Source: Lineus longissimus (Eukaryota; Nemertea; Pilidiophora; Heteronemertea; Lineidae). Taken from it: 64,000 nucleotides of DNA. Positions 32,378 to 46,509 of this stretch are shown piece by piece. The position numbers and the translations under genes were made by a program. The DNA lies in contig NC_088308.1 in NCBI RefSeq assembly GCF_910592395.1, positions 18,369,501 to 18,433,500 on the forward strand. Direction: 5' to 3'. The notes under the pieces are model-generated. The model saw only the letters and a program-made list of their open reading frames with translations. It was not told where the DNA came from and did not search any database. How positions within the stretch are numbered: position 1 is the first letter of the stretch; every line of letters starts with the position of its first letter.

Positions 32378-35300
32378 CAGACATGGCCATGTACTAGCCA
32401 AGCTGGCCATTTCTTCATTTGTGGACCCAATGTCCGATCCAGATTATGAAATTTCCTTGCCTTTCTTTCAGAAGCATCACGCATCTTAATCTCTTATCGA
32501 AATTATTGATATTCTGCCACTTTAGAGTAGCCCCGCTGGAGGCACTGTTTTGACTTTGGATGATGTGGCATGCATCGTGGCACAACATTGCCCCGGGGAG
32601 GCTTGGTTTTCGATTACTCCTTATAATTTCTCACAGAAATGTACAACACCATCAAGATGTATTCCCTATTGCTGCCAATAACAGTGTGTGTGCAGTGCAC
32701 ATCTTAATCGCTATTGTGGTTTTTGTCAGATTCCTATATCTGTGGTTTTGGTTGGAGTATGTAGTATGTGGAGGATTTGATTTCAGGGAATGAGTCTGGA
32801 TTTTCTTTAGGATCGAGCCTGACAACTGCAGTATACTCACTTCTGTCAACACTTCTATCTTTTCAAGCTGCGGATTAGGAAGCACGGCAAACTGCTCTGC
32901 TGGCGTATAATGGTCATTTTGAAACCTTTGAACGATGTAAGCGTACAAAATACAGGCATGTTTTGCTTCCAAAGAAAGTCATCTACCACCTCGATACTTG
33001 TTTGGTATAATTTGGTCAAAAATATAGGAATAAACACCATTCTGGCCATGAGAGTACCTTGTGCAATAAGAATCAAGATCTATATCACTTGACCGTAATG
33101 AATACAAACTAGAAACTCCAGCGAGTACTTTCACCAAAGATCAACTGCTGAAGAAAAATAGTCAGACGATTGTCATAAACCTACTGAACCATTATACCGG
33201 CACTGAGTAGACATTTTGCACAGACCACAAAAGATGAAATTTCATGCATGGTTTAAATAGGCATAACTGTAGTTGCATTGAACCATCATAATCAATGAAA
33301 TCGTTCTAATTTCCACAATTTCTCGATTCAAATTTCCCCACAGAAGGCATATGCGCCTGGGGCCTGTTGGTAAGCTCAGAAAGCAAACATCTCATGAAAG
33401 GAGGCTTATTCTTGGAGATTGCTATTACAAAATGAACTAATATATGGCTCTAGGTGAAATGCAATAGAGTTGAGACCATCGTGATATCATCGCCATTTCG
33501 ACTCCCCTGACGATTCCCGATTTGAACTATTTGCAGAGCACTTCAATTTCATTTCCAGTACTTAACTGATCAATTTGCAATCCATTTCAATTAACAATGA
33601 AATGCATTGAGTTGAAATGGTCAGGTTTGCTTCTAAACCTGAGAGAGACCTTTACAATAAAGCGCATTAGATAACTCTTGATAGCGCATAAAACAACATT
33701 TCTACAACTAATCGGGATTCTGATGGCATCGTTGAAAGAACGTATTTGTGAAAAACACACCCATGATGTGATCACCTATATTTCCACTCACTGTCAGGAC
33801 AGACTGAGCATATTCATAAGCCTAATTCAAGATTAGACAACCCGGTTGGCATAATACATGAATAAAAGCCAAAGATTCTGAGGAGGATGGAAAATTCTGT
33901 TGTCAATTCGCTCACACTGATGACGGAATCAATGCCACATCCCAGCAATGTCACCTCCTATAGAATAGGGAGTTTGATTTTAGCAAATCAAAACATTACC
34001 AACAAAAAATGTAAATTTGCTGCAACAATTGGTGATTTTATCTTAAATATCCATCAGCCACCTGAAGACATCAATAAAACCGTACTTGGAGTCACCGGAG
34101 ACTCATTTTATTTCCATTTGTTGGTGTTGGGATTTTCCAAAGCATATAGTTGTAGGTATTGGTAATTTGACAATGTTCAATACCGCAAATGGCAAAAATG
34201 GAAGGAGTAGGCATGTAGGAATCAATTTTCAGCAATAACAAGTGATCACAAGAGAGGGAGGGTGGAGTAAATATGAGGGGATATTTGTCAGTTGTATTGC
34301 ATAGATTCAGCATGTTCAGTAAATGCGTTTTCGAAGGTCAAACCATCCTAAAGTTGACAAGCAAGGTTTTTACATCAGGACTTGAATCTAACCTGTTAGA
34401 TATTTATTGCACGCTGTAGTCCTAGCAAGTGAACGACTCCTCATAGTAAAACTATGACTGCATCACCTGCATCACATCGAAGTAAGATTCCTTCACTATT
34501 TTTCAGCCTAGGTGGTCAGTAACGAGAATATTTTGATATGATACCAGGCTGCTTCACCAGCAATCTTCCCAGCACTTGAATTATGTTTATCTACCAACTG
34601 ATACTAGTTTCAGTCCAGGTGTTAATGGAAGACGCAACCTCTCCACAGCCCACAAACTTAAAGGCACTGATCACATTTTCGTACAAGAGAAAATATTTTC
34701 GCTCGTGAGAGTGTGCTACTACAGTTGAGTATATAATTGGTGGCCACATGTAAAAGAGATCTACGGGTTCAACAGGCCTGTTTTCAGAAAATTTTTGAAT
34801 AATGAATTTTGATAAACTGGCATAAAACACCTTTTCATCAGAAACCTGGATCCACCGTTATAGACATGACTATAGAGCTTTAGCCAAAGTGAAGGTGTTG
34901 ACCAATGAGCTATTCATGTTTCTCACTTGGTTGGGGCGCATATCGACCCAAAGGGATAGGTCAACCTCATCTACTCTTTTATTGTCCACTAATTAGTTAC
35001 TGTTTAGTAAGATGACCTACTAGTACACCCCTAATCAAGTCAACACATCACATGCAACGACAGTTCATTATTTCCTAATCTGCAAACCTACTAGCGGGGA
35101 TGGGTCATGAAGTCAAACGCCCAAGTTCTGCTCCCATCGACACCCAATGCCATGTAAGGTTGTCTTTCACTGACTAGAAATGCAGGCCCCAGGTGGTGGC
35201 AGTCCTCGCCATAAATGATCGTGTTATTGACAACCTACCAAGTCATAATCACACGCTATTTTGAAGGCGAATCTCCCCGGCAATACTGTGGAAAAATTGA

Positions 35301-36349
35301 CTTCATTTTCCGCACATTTAACGAAAAATTGAGAAACTTCTGCCAATCATTGCTGTTATAGTATCATGTATGAATATAATATAATGCCACGCAAAGGGTA
35401 ATAAGCTACATTTATCCACCACTTGCCAATAACAGCTGAAATAAAGTACCTCAGGAAGTAAAGATATGTCCAATTTAAAAACACATTACGAAGACATTTG
35501 GCTGCCATCTCATCCAGCCATCTCACCCTGATAGTACTGGCCTTGGAGTCACTGATACAGAGTGGGATATGACATTTAAGGCAGGGGGTAAGAACTACCC
35601 ATAGGCTAGTCCCATCAATTACATTGTCGCAAGACCTAATAATCATACAGATTTGATAACAGCTAGACCATCCTTTTCCATTACCTGGGCTTCCCAAAGT
35701 TAAAATATTTCTGGTAGACAGTCACAGCCCATAGATATGAAATTATGTGATAAAGTCAGGGCCCTAGTATAAGGATGGGGTAGTTTATGTTTAGTCATGT
35801 ATATGTTTAAGATCAGAATCCTTTCAGTCGAAGCTTCAGAACAACAAATCAAACCGAGAAAACAAATATTGGTCTTCTTCAGATTCTATTGTCCAAGTTA
35901 CTAGTTCATGAAAGAACAACAAGGGAATGATCTTTTGAGAAAAAACTATTGAAAGACATTTGTTTCTCTGAAACTTCTCACTTTTACATCAGACTTGTAT
36001 TTCTGGTATACATGCATACTGTACTTGTATTTGGTGACACCTGATGACTAGCTGTAAAAGGTCTAAGTGTACATGCCAGTTCTAAACAGAAAAAAATCTA
36101 AATCAAATGTCATCAGAATCCTTCCTGATGACAACTTGTTTGGATGACTGTCTATTTTGATACTTGTCTTTGCACAGGTGCTGTTTTTAACATAGCACTT
36201 GAGAAAAACATGATGTCGACATTTCACAGAACATAACAATTCCATTTGCAGTTGAAGGAGAGGGCGCTTTTGTCCAGGTCAAGTTGCAGACTTGCCATTT
36301 AGATATACCGAAACCGTACAATGATACTTGGGACGTAGCAAAGGGGGAC
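32378..36349. other. Anonymous DNA
   Basis: Short frames only (up to 113 codons), none with a recognisable domain. No strong repeat seen. Confidence 0.65.
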
Positions 36350-36455
36350 TTTCAATAGACCCTCTCTATTAAGGACACCCTTTGGACAGACAAATATTGT
36401 CCTTTCATCACATTGAGAGTTGTCCTTAATACAGAGGAAAAATTGGATTTTTGTC
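36350..36455. mobile_element. Diverged relative of the Tc1/mariner-like MITE
   Basis: CTCTATTAAGGACACC and, at the other end, its rough mirror GTCCTTAATACAGAGG frame about 100 bp. The same CTCTATTAAGGACA word is the reverse complement of the right end of the MITE at 42562-42737. The outer CAGT ends and the TA duplication are not clear here, so this is a decayed copy or a fragment. Confidence 0.5.
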
Positions 36456-37214
36456 ACATAACTGTTACTTTCATCCTCTCAGATAATTGAATAGGAAATT
36501 TCAACTTTCAATTGATACCAACAGCCAGGTTTGAGTCTTATCGTGAAAAGAACAGATGTAAATTTAACTCTTTGCTGTCAAGGAAAGAGGGAGCTGATCC
36601 CAACTGAAAGCTTTGCACCTCGGCGTACAATGCGCACCGCCGACGGCCACTCATCCCCACCTCGGGGACGATGTCATATTGTAGTGTCTCCAATTGCATT
36701 GCGGAAGCATGTAACACTCTTCAACACTCGTGAGAGACAATTTTTTCCTGTCGAGATTTTGTAAGAGATGGTCAAGAAACTGTCAGCTGAACAATGCAGG
36801 GTTAGGTTTCTGATTGTTGTAATTGTAGTTAAGGCGAGAGGTGAAATAAAATGTTATAATCGTGATTGTCAGAGCTTTTTCCACTCCGGATGGTGTTATA
36901 GTTATATGCTGAATATTTTTAACTGCAGTTGAGGAGGGTACAAGTTATCTAAGTATGACAATGAGTGATCTTCAGGAGTGAAAAATATTCGCAACAATAA
37001 TTTCTTTCGCATGGATTTTCTAATTGTCCATCCTATTGGCATTTGGCAAAGAAATGTCATTTCACAAATGCAAGAAAAAAGCTTTGAACAGCTAAAAATT
37101 CACTCATGAATCTGATACTGGTGAAGGTAGGAGAAAAACTGGATTGAAAACTTTTCCAAAATGAAGGTTAGAATTTTTTTGTAACATGCTATTAGACCTA
37201 AAGGTAATCGGCAC

Positions 37215-37430
37215 GCAAGTCCCCACCCAGTATGTACAAACGTCAGCGGGAAATGGCGGAGCAGCTAAAAATCCTCTACTTCCTCTGCGTAACAACGCCA
37301 AACCTTTGCTAATCTCCAGACAGCCAGGTCACCACCCAGTATGGCAAATGTTTGCAAGAATGGCACGGCTGCCAAAATTCCTCCACTTCGCCTTGAGACA
37401 AGCACTTGCAAGCACTCTCCAATATGACCT
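37215..37430 (+). repeat. ~109-bp diverged tandem duplication
   Basis: CCACCCAGTATG occurs at 37223 and 37332. Similar words follow each (AAATGGCGGAGCAGC against GAATGGCACGGCTGC; CTCTACTTC against CTCCACTTC). It is an old duplication. The open frame across it (91 codons, plus strand) has no recognised domain. Confidence 0.55.
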
Positions 37431-40400
37431 GAGTACTCTTGTATCTATTGTCAACAGTTAGGATCGTTTGGCTATGGGACTTGATGTATTCGCTCAGGAG
37501 CCTACAAGGATTACAACAAGTGCAACACCAAGAGCTACTTCCATTGAGCTGTGGACTTAGCAAAGCAAAGCAAGCAAACACGTAGCACTTCAGACACAGC
37601 AAAACCACTTCATCCCAATGAGACCAGTGTTCTCATTTTTTGGTTGTGTTTCATAGGAAGGGACACAAGGGTCGGTAAACATTAAAATTGAAGTTTTGAG
37701 CAAATATAAATGGAAAACAACCCTTTCTGAGAAAGTAAACACAAACAGGGTGTCACAAAAATCATGTCGTGTGTCATCTTTCTTTTTTAAAAGTTTGTTT
37801 TAAATATGGTTAAAACTAGCATATTAACTTTCTTAACCAAATTAAACACAACCGCTGACAGGTGCAGGACCATTTTTTCACAAAACCTTTATGCCTCTTC
37901 ACCCCAACTTGACATACACTGATGAAGAGAAATACCCTTGGGTCAAACTAAGCAACAATATCCCACCTCAGTTACATCGACAGAGCACAAATCACCCAAA
38001 CACAAGTAGGTATGAACCACTCAGCAAACTCACTTTCCCCAAATAGGAAAGTTAGAAATGACGAAAGGTACACCTTGATAGCCCATTACAGTGTCAATAT
38101 GCATTACAGTATCCCACCAGACCAATTTTAGTGAATTTTATGAAAATTTATGGGCCACTACCCATCAACAAAGTTCCCCTCGTTCCTTATTAGGCGTCAT
38201 TTGTGCAGCACTATAAGTGTCCCAGGTGGGTTCTTACGGGATTGTCATCACATGAGAGAGATAGCCAGGAAAGACACCATCGACCCGTGATCAGCCGGGC
38301 ATTTGTACCGCAACTGATTCAAGTGAAACTTCAGTCTGCAAGAAGCTTTCAATGGCTTATCGTAAGCCAAGTGTGGAGCACCTGAAACTGCAATCATGCA
38401 AGCTGGGATCTAGGCCAGATAACATAAGGCAACGTCTCAAGTCAAAGAGCTGTTAGTAAATTCATCACTAAACTAATGATATTTACTATGATAAAGTAGT
38501 TCAAATTAGAAGATGTACTCACAACTGTACCTCCCCTGAAAACTCCCCAACAGCAGAAAGAGTTATCAAGTTACGCCAGGACTTTCCTAATCCTGGCCCT
38601 AGGAAACAATCAGCATGTTGTTGTGAATCCATAAGACATCTCACCGAACCCAAAGGCCTAAGAGATTATTTCCATTCATTGTTGGCTATCAATATCCTTA
38701 GGGATTGGTCCTTTCTTCCTCAGAGGGGTCGTCTACAACATCATTCGAAAGGTATTAAATGGGAATCAGACAATTGATATCCTCATATATAACTTTATGA
38801 ATGAGGCAAAAGTGCAGACGTGAGTGTAATTGTGATACTAGTGTGTTTAAATTTCTAATGTTTTACAATGTCCATGAAAAGAAAGTTGTCAAGACTTGGG
38901 TAATGAAAGCACTGTAATAGTGGTCCTTGCGAAATACATATAATGATTATAACTTCAGGCTGGAATCAGCAAAGAGGTTTAGCCGAAGTTGAATGAGCGT
39001 CTCTATCAGGAGACATGTCAATTGAACCACCATACAAAGGTGAAAACCACAGTTTCATCCCTGAATAGATAGTTTCAATAGATAAATAAATGCATGTAAG
39101 TCTGAAACACTATCGTAAATTTGACCCTTCAGGCCAATACTGTATTTTGCTCTACATTTTAAATTTCCTTCTAAAACTTAACAAAGTTGGGAGTACTTCC
39201 AAGTTGTCATTTATAAGCAATGTCTGCGATTTACACAAATGGACTTTTTGTGGTGTCCCACTACGCACGCTTTTCTTCTCGAACCTGTGAAGCTTTCTGT
39301 AGCAAATTAGAAAATTCCCACATAAGATTTGTGAGATGAGTCCATATTTTCATCAGCATTAACTTGAATCCCGATCCAAAACACAAATTTTATTTAGAAA
39401 ATGTGACCACTCATCACTTCAATCATTTTAATCTCTTCCCAAGGTCTTGAAAATCATTTTAATATTTGACCCGGAGTGTATACAGTTGCATGCTTCACTA
39501 GAGGACACCAAGGCACGACCCTTCAGCAAATGGCTACAAATTACACCAATATATCTCGAGCTTCTTGGTGAAATTAATACAGCGCGGTGCCTTTGATGTC
39601 ATATATGGGAATACACTCGAGTTTTAAGTGGCTCGCCCCAGAATATTACTCAAAACAAATGCCACACGGGGTTGAAACCGAGTAACGAAATTGAAAATTT
39701 CATCGCAATTGAGACGGAGTTTAACATATCTCATTTTGAATATGATTTAATTGGAATGGCTACGTGCAGTAGCTAAACGATTATGTGAAGCTCCCCATGA
39801 TGGTTCCACGATCCATCTGCTTGCACTTTCAAGACATAAACTCATAGAAAATTTAATCAAATCCATTTCGATTTTGATCAGTTGTCTCCTTGGCTAAAAT
39901 AACACGAAAGGAATAGAAACTGTCTCATCATGGTTTTTCATGTAACAGATCAGCTTTTAAAGGTCTTTTGGGGGTGATTTTTTGGGGGAAATGACTTATT
40001 TCCAAGCACAGCTTCTCCATCTAAGACTGGCCCTGGCTATTCTGGACCTAGAAGCTAATTTCTAATACAAGATCCACTTCCTAATGATGTTTTCACAGCC
40101 AGATCGTATCTCACCTAATTAGAAAACAGAGAAATCGCGCTCTGATTAGACAACTTGCTAAATCAGGAGCTAGGGGGCCCAACAGTCTCCAGAGACTGAT
40201 CAGGTTATGCCAGCTATGACCGATAAATTTACATTTAAAAGCGTGGCGTATGATGGTCCGTTATACAAACATAGGCAGCTCTTATGAAAATTGCGACATT
40301 TTAACCACCTATTAACATATGCGATGAGAGAACAGTAGATTTTTTTCGATCTGACCAAACGGGTGCTGGAACAATGGTGGCCCACGCTGACAACAAGCTG

Positions 40401-42559
40401 TCATCATCTGTTGGTATATTTCACTCTATTTCACGCTAACTACTTAAACTGAGCTGACATGATCCACATACATGATCGGCACATAAATGAGACATGATTT
40501 TGACCAACTTGGAATGAAATTGGATCCAGTGAGGGACAATACTGGTACAATCATCCCTTTCAGTGCTAAGGATGATGCCACCAGTGAATCATGAAAGTTT
40601 CTCAAAAGAACTTGTTATCCTGACCTAGTTGTTAAACTTTGCTGAAACACAAAATCAGCAGTGTTTTGAGGTTCTATTTGAGAAACATCAATTTGGGACC
40701 AGCGCATCACAATGCTACATGTTACTGTCTATCATAATGTGGCTAATAACACATCTTTTCCACAAAAGTGGAAAGAGAAAAGTTTGACATGACTTATTTG
40801 CCGAGTAGTGGAAGTCTTCACTTTTAAACCCTCCCTAAACCAGAGTTTGACATTTGACCACGTAGGGCAATCACAGATGAATCATCTAATAAGAAAAACC
40901 AAATCTGTTTGAGGGGTCAACGATTAATTACGGCTTAAGTAGTGACGAATCTTGTATTTTTCAACATGGTCGGAAGGTGGCGACAATCAAGTCATGCACA
41001 GGCCAGTTCAAGATACAGACATCTGAGAAACCCAACTTTGCTGACAGCATCCAATGTCCAAATGTGGTAGTTAGTTCGGGCAGGAAATGATACCGAATTC
41101 AGCCTCTCAAATGGATGAGAGTCATAAACTCCCACATTGACTGCATCTTCCAATGACCAACTTTATCCAACACGATGGACAGGAAGTCACATGGAACATA
41201 CAAAAAAAAGCGGCTCCTATTCAGCAGGACATCTTCACTGTATCATGGGGGATGACAAAGGTTTCGTTCCTTTGGATGCTGACTACATGAATAGTGTCTA
41301 ATTATGTACAAGTCAGTAGCATATCACTTCACCCAAGAAGGATAATATACAAATGCAAATGAAACAGACAACTTCTGTAGTATTGCAGGGCCGAAGTTGG
41401 CATCAAAAGTGGTCAGTCGTTTACGGTCGGTGTAGGAGTGAAATGAAAGGATCTAAAGCATGAAGACGTTTGATGATGATGAATAGTAGGCCTGCTAAGT
41501 AATAATATTCAACTCCTACAGGCAACCGCGTGGCTGTCCATCAAATTCTTTTCAGCACTTAATCTTACAAAGAATACGTGTTTTTGTCAAAAACCTCACA
41601 CCGAATTCATCATTTTTTCCCCATGGAAAAGACTCTTAGGTCCACTCAACTCATCATAGCACGCCAGCATGAGCGTCCATCAAAGTTGCCTACCCATCGA
41701 AGTTGTTTTTACTGTGTTATCGTGAAGAAAACATCTAAAACCATTTCCACAGCTTTCTCGCCAGACTTATTAGGACATTTAATAGGCTTAAAAGAAAGAG
41801 CCACAAAAAATGCAAAAACTAATACAAGACCACAGAGTTAATAGCCATAAAGCATTTCTATGGTCGAGAATGATTGGTGTAAGTATGAAATCAAATACTC
41901 TTGTTGCCCTTGACCACAGCATAAGCAGATTGCGCTGACAGGTTTTCAAAGGTATGAGTTCAGAAAAGTTACATTCAGGGAAGACATTTTTTTATTGTAT
42001 AGACTGTTTTAGACTTTTAGCACACTCTTCTACAAAGGAATGATAGTTTTATACTATCACCATAAAGAAATGGTAAGTGTAAAGGACTGAGAATGAAATG
42101 GTCAGAATCAGCATCAGAATTAATAAGTACAGGAAGGAGGAGTTCCCATCTTTGACACCAGATGGCTCTTATTGCCCTAAAACACTCATGTAATGATACT
42201 TTTTGGGGGAGAAACCTCATTTATTAGGGATGCGTGGCTATTATCACAATATAATGTTCTTCATTTGATGAAATGGGTGTTTTGGTGTTGATCGAGCCAG
42301 GTCTTATCTTTGTCCAGATAACCTCTTTTTTAAGTGACTCCTTTACACTTCTTATTTCTTTATGGTATGAGTTTGCAAAGCTATTCTAACAACGAAAGCA
42401 CACTTACCAGCCCGTGTTCAGCAGCATTTTGAAATGTTGGAGTGGAATACATAGAGAAATAACCCTGAATAACAAAAGATACATCAAGCATTACAAACAT
42501 TGCACAACATCAACATGCATAAATGAAATGTAAAAGAAAAGTAGAGTGAGAACGAAAAA
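37431..42559. other. Anonymous DNA
   Basis: No frame above about 90 codons and no recognised element. TAATTAG and GATTAGA words cluster near 40115-40165, which could be a regulatory patch but may be chance. Confidence 0.65.
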
Positions 42560-42561
42560 TA

Positions 42562-42737
42562 CAGTGAAACGTCAAGACACCTCAGCTAGCAGGGCGACCT
42601 CTGTATGAGGGACAGCGATGTTGGTCCCAAATTGGTCACTTAGATGCAATTTTGACCTCAGTCATCAAGACACCTCCCTACTAGGGATAGCATCTGTCTC
42701 TCCTGATGCCAGGATGTCCTTAATAGAGGTTCTACTG
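42562..42737. mobile_element. Tc1/mariner-like MITE with TA target duplication
   Basis: The 176-bp body starts CAGTGAAACGTC and ends GAGGTTCTACTG. The ends are inverted, matching at 10 of the outer 12 positions. A TA dinucleotide flanks both sides (42560-42561 and 42738-42739). CAGT ends and a TA duplication are the Tc1/mariner signature. An internal direct repeat of TCAAGACACCTC occurs. No transposase frame is present, so it depends on a partner elsewhere. Confidence 0.72.
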
Positions 42738-42739
42738 TA

Positions 42740-43689
42740 AAAATGCAACTAAAGACACAGAAAGCTAGGTATACTGCGGTAGTTTCTTGCTTGGCTGTTC
42801 CCTCTGAAAAAGAATTCAAATATCATGCAATCTATGTTTACCCAAAACGAGATCCACATACTCATATATTGACCAAGGTAAAGTCACCAGCTAATTGATA
42901 CCTTTCTACCTTTCACAACCTGATGCAAGTTTTTGCCGGTTGAAACTTACGTTACACAGTCGATAACGAGTAGGACAGTCATTTTGAAAATATGTAGAGT
43001 TGTACGTGCACCCAGAAACATGAAAGACCTAAACCTGTCTACGAATCAGATAAGCAAGGTTTCCTTCCTCCTTTTACCGACTGATACAAGCCTTTTGCCA
43101 AAAAACACAATAATACCCTAGTTGACACCTAGCTCATGAGCAAGAAAGCAGTCACAAGTTGCTCAGGTGAGCTGTTTATTTCTTTCATCATCCGATACAG
43201 CTCTGAAGTAAAGAGAATTATGACACATTGCTAGCACCTCACACAGACACTTCAGAAACACTTGAGTCCTAGAACGGCAAATGTTTTTGTCATAAGGAAG
43301 AAGTACAAAGCAGAGCCTGACAAATGTGTTGCTCAAAATATAGTTCTTCCATTCACCATTAGCACTTCCCAACCTTTGGGACCACATATCGATCAACTAC
43401 TTCAACTCAAATCCGATTTATTGGCACTGCAATGACACAAACATACACACATTTAAGGGAGGACAGTCTTGCGAATAACTGGGTATAACACATACTTCTT
43501 GAGAAAAACATTGAAGTTCTAGTATATTTTGAACTAAAACCAGTGATGCATGCCATCTTCAATCAAATTATGATGTCCTGATGAATCATAAGTGGCGAGA
43601 TTGTGACTCCACTTGCATCAGTTTTATCATTTAGCCAACATTCAAATCTTGACTAAAGACGTTCACCACGGATGAATCACAAGGTTTTT
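42740..43689. other. Anonymous DNA with a weak local duplication
   Basis: CCTGATGCAAGTTTTTGCC near 42918 resembles GACTGATACAAGCCTTTTGCC near 43079, hinting at an old duplication with a spacing near 160 bp. Nothing else seen. Confidence 0.4.
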
Positions 43690-43990
43690 GCCCGCATTTC
43701 ATGCCAAGAAGAACAAATAAATCTAAAGAATTCTATAGATATTGCACTTTTGCATTGGATTTTTCCAGGGAATAGACAGGTTCATCACTTCATTCTATAC
43801 AGTCAGGAAGAACTGATAAATCTATACATTCTGATAGATATTGCACTTTTGTTCTTGATCTTCTTACAAAGGAATGAACATATCGTATGATTCTGGACGA
43901 ATTTCATGCAAGAAGAACCCACATATTAAACAAGTTTCAGCAATATCGTACATTTGTTTTAGCTCTCCTTACAATGAGATGGACAAATCA
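43690..43990 (+). repeat. ~99-bp diverged tandem repeat, three units
   Basis: TAGATATTGCACTTTTG lies at 43736 and again, 99 bp on, at 43835. Each is preceded by GAAGAAC and an AAATCTA word. A third, more decayed unit starts with GAAGAACCC near 43910. Since 99 is a multiple of three, the first two units share an open frame (72 codons), which then breaks. Confidence 0.65.
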
Positions 43991-44534
43991 CCTGCTTCAT
44001 CAGCTTTCATGGTAGAAGAAGCAATAAAACAATACAAATCTTACAGATGTTCTCCCTTCATTTTATACCTTCTTACACTGGAACAGACTCATTCCAAGAG
44101 TACAGCAAGGGAAACCCAGAGTTGACCTTTTTCATTCAGGGTTGCATGTCAGTCGCAGTTTTAAAAGCTCCGTGATTGCGAAAACATCAACGGTACTCTC
44201 CGATGATGAGGTTATCTTAATTGGAGAATGGGATGTAATGGTTCACTAAAGGGACTTTTAACCTACTGCCGGTCGGGCATTGTCACCAGGGTTACCGGGT
44301 TACGTGTCCCATCTTAACACGCAAAAATACCCTGTCAATGTATGGCCAGGGTAATATGCACTGAATTTGAAACTTCACAGGCATGCCTGATGGTATGTAA
44401 TATTCACTTTTTTAGAAATTCTAAAGTAAGAAAAGGAGCCATTTTAGAGGAGAAAGAGCTTTGGTTATTGCAAGCATCCCTTGCAAAGCGTCCCCAGCTA
44501 ATGGACGGACTCCGGACACCAACAGATGACAGAC

Positions 44535-44692
44535 GCCACGTGACTGTAAGACCTCGTTGAGACACATGACTGTAAGACCTCGTTGAGCCATGTGACTGTA
44601 AGACCTCGTTCAGCCACGTGACTGTAAGACCTCATTCAGCCACGTGACTGTAAGACCTCACTGAGCCACGTGACTGTAAGACCTTGCTGAGC
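44535..44692 (+). repeat. 26-bp minisatellite, six units, with CACGTG E-boxes
   Basis: TGACTGTAAG recurs at 44541, 44567, 44593, 44619, 44645 and 44671, exactly 26 bp apart. The unit continues ACCTCGTTGAGCCACG. Four of the six units have an intact CACGTGAC; units two and three have CACATGAC and CATGTGAC. Even spacing and little decay suggest a young array. Confidence 0.95.
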
Positions 44693-46431
44693 TAACACTT
44701 AAACTCTACCATCAAGACTTTGAATCGAACTGAAATAGTGCAGAAACAACGGCACTCGTTATTTCAAGTAGATTTAGAGTTGAGGACGTTGTCAAAGCTG
44801 CCATCGATCGAGAACACCTAAACAATTAATGAAGACATAAAAGAGATGCGAGACTTTGATGTTCAATGGGGGAGGAGCTGGTGAAAACATGCTGCATGTT
44901 CAGGTAAGAAGATATTACTCTATTACATGAAGACGTGCAGGTTACTAGAAAATAATGTAGAGCCGATTTATACATATTTTTAGATGTTGAAATTCTACAC
45001 ATCCTTGCACTAAACTTGAGATAGGACTGTACATGTTAAGTGATAAAAGGAAATCTCTCTAAGACATCGTCCACAACAATGTGTGGATAGAAATCAAGAC
45101 CTTTCCTGATAATACGCACTCAGGTCACCAAATGCAACTTCTACAGTATATGTTTGAGATACAATTGAGCACAAACTTTACTTCACATTCTCATGTATCT
45201 GTCATCAGAATGGAGCAAGATAACAAATTAATCACGGTCGTTTTTTATCCTCCGTAGCCCATTAATTCCCTCTTTTGCAGAAACCACACGAGACTGAGAG
45301 AGTGATTACACCATGCCATAGATTGAACATAAAGACACACTGTCGCATAACACAATCAACGAAATGCCCTACAAATAGATTTCGATACCCGCAAGAGACT
45401 TGCATGATTCGCAAATTGCCAAATATTGAAGGTTTGCATTAGTATTGGAGGGAATATTGCTGTGGAGGTATCAAGGGATCAGACACAGGTGCGCTTGGGG
45501 ATACTGCCACAATAAAACAGGGCAAATGGTCCTAAAAGCTTCACATCATGAATAAATCACAACTTTCCAATGTCAATTCACAGTTTGACCTTGACTACGT
45601 CTTGGTAAAATACGAGAATTTTAAATGTTATCGTTTTATCTTTGTTGATAAAATGATCACACATGAAAGTTGCAAAATGTATTTTTTGATTTTGACCCAT
45701 CTTTTCTTTTTTTGTAAAAAAACAGGAAGGAGTCACATGGAGGGGTTTCCACCAATCAAATCTCATGGGCAATTTCTCACTCCCTTTGTGTATAGTGACT
45801 GACCAAACTGTTGGCTTACCAATTTAACAAAACGCGCTTCTCGCACAAAAATATCAGTTTCTCTCATTGTCACAAGCTTTATGTCATATAATAAGCATAT
45901 CAACCTCCGTTATCTTCAACTCAAATGGTTCATTACGAGAACAAAAGGTGGAATCGTCCATATTTAGAAGAACAATATAGAGCGGTGAATGCAAGTCCAG
46001 TGTCAGGTAAGATAATGACGCACGTGCTTAGATGGCAATTACTGAAAGAATCACCCATTGAAAACGTATTAAGATGGTTTTTATTGATCTAGGGACCCCC
46101 ATCGATAGCCCCAATCATCCGAGCAGAGACTGCACTGAAATAACCCGAGAATCGGAGAAACGATCAGGTGACCATGCAAGAACCGCACAGGTTGAAAAAT
46201 CGTATTCTGCTCCACATTACGTAACTTGCTTCAGATGACTGAAATATAAGAATCCCATGAAATCTCTGGTGATTTGTAAGTGTCATTCGGTCAACTGACA
46301 AGCACTCTATGTGATCGGAACTTAAAACCAGATAAAAGGAGAAACTGATCAACCCTTTTTCAATCAATTTCTTTCTCAACTGAAGTAAACTCTGTGCATC
46401 CAGCCAGAATCGCACTTCCTTACACAACCGC
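44693..46431. other. Anonymous DNA
   Basis: No gene or repeat recognised. The frames at 45548-45802 (plus) and 45578-45772 (minus) overlap on opposite strands and carry no motif. Confidence 0.65.
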
Positions 46432-46509
46432 AGAGTGTGGTGGTGGACTAGTTAAGGCATCTTACTCTTAACCCAAGGGTAGTGGGTTCAAACCTGGTCT
46501 GGTCGTTGC
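46432..46509 (+). pseudogene. tRNA-like relic, probable SINE head
   Basis: The stretch has an A-box-like GTGGACTAGTTAAGGC, a central ACTCTTAAC resembling the tRNA-Lys(CUU) anticodon loop, and a good B-box GGGTTCAAACC. The anticodon stem pairs at only about three of five positions and the T stem does not close, so it is not a working tRNA. An internal pol III promoter with broken stems is what a tRNA-derived SINE or tRNA pseudogene would show. No clear SINE tail was found. Confidence 0.45.
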
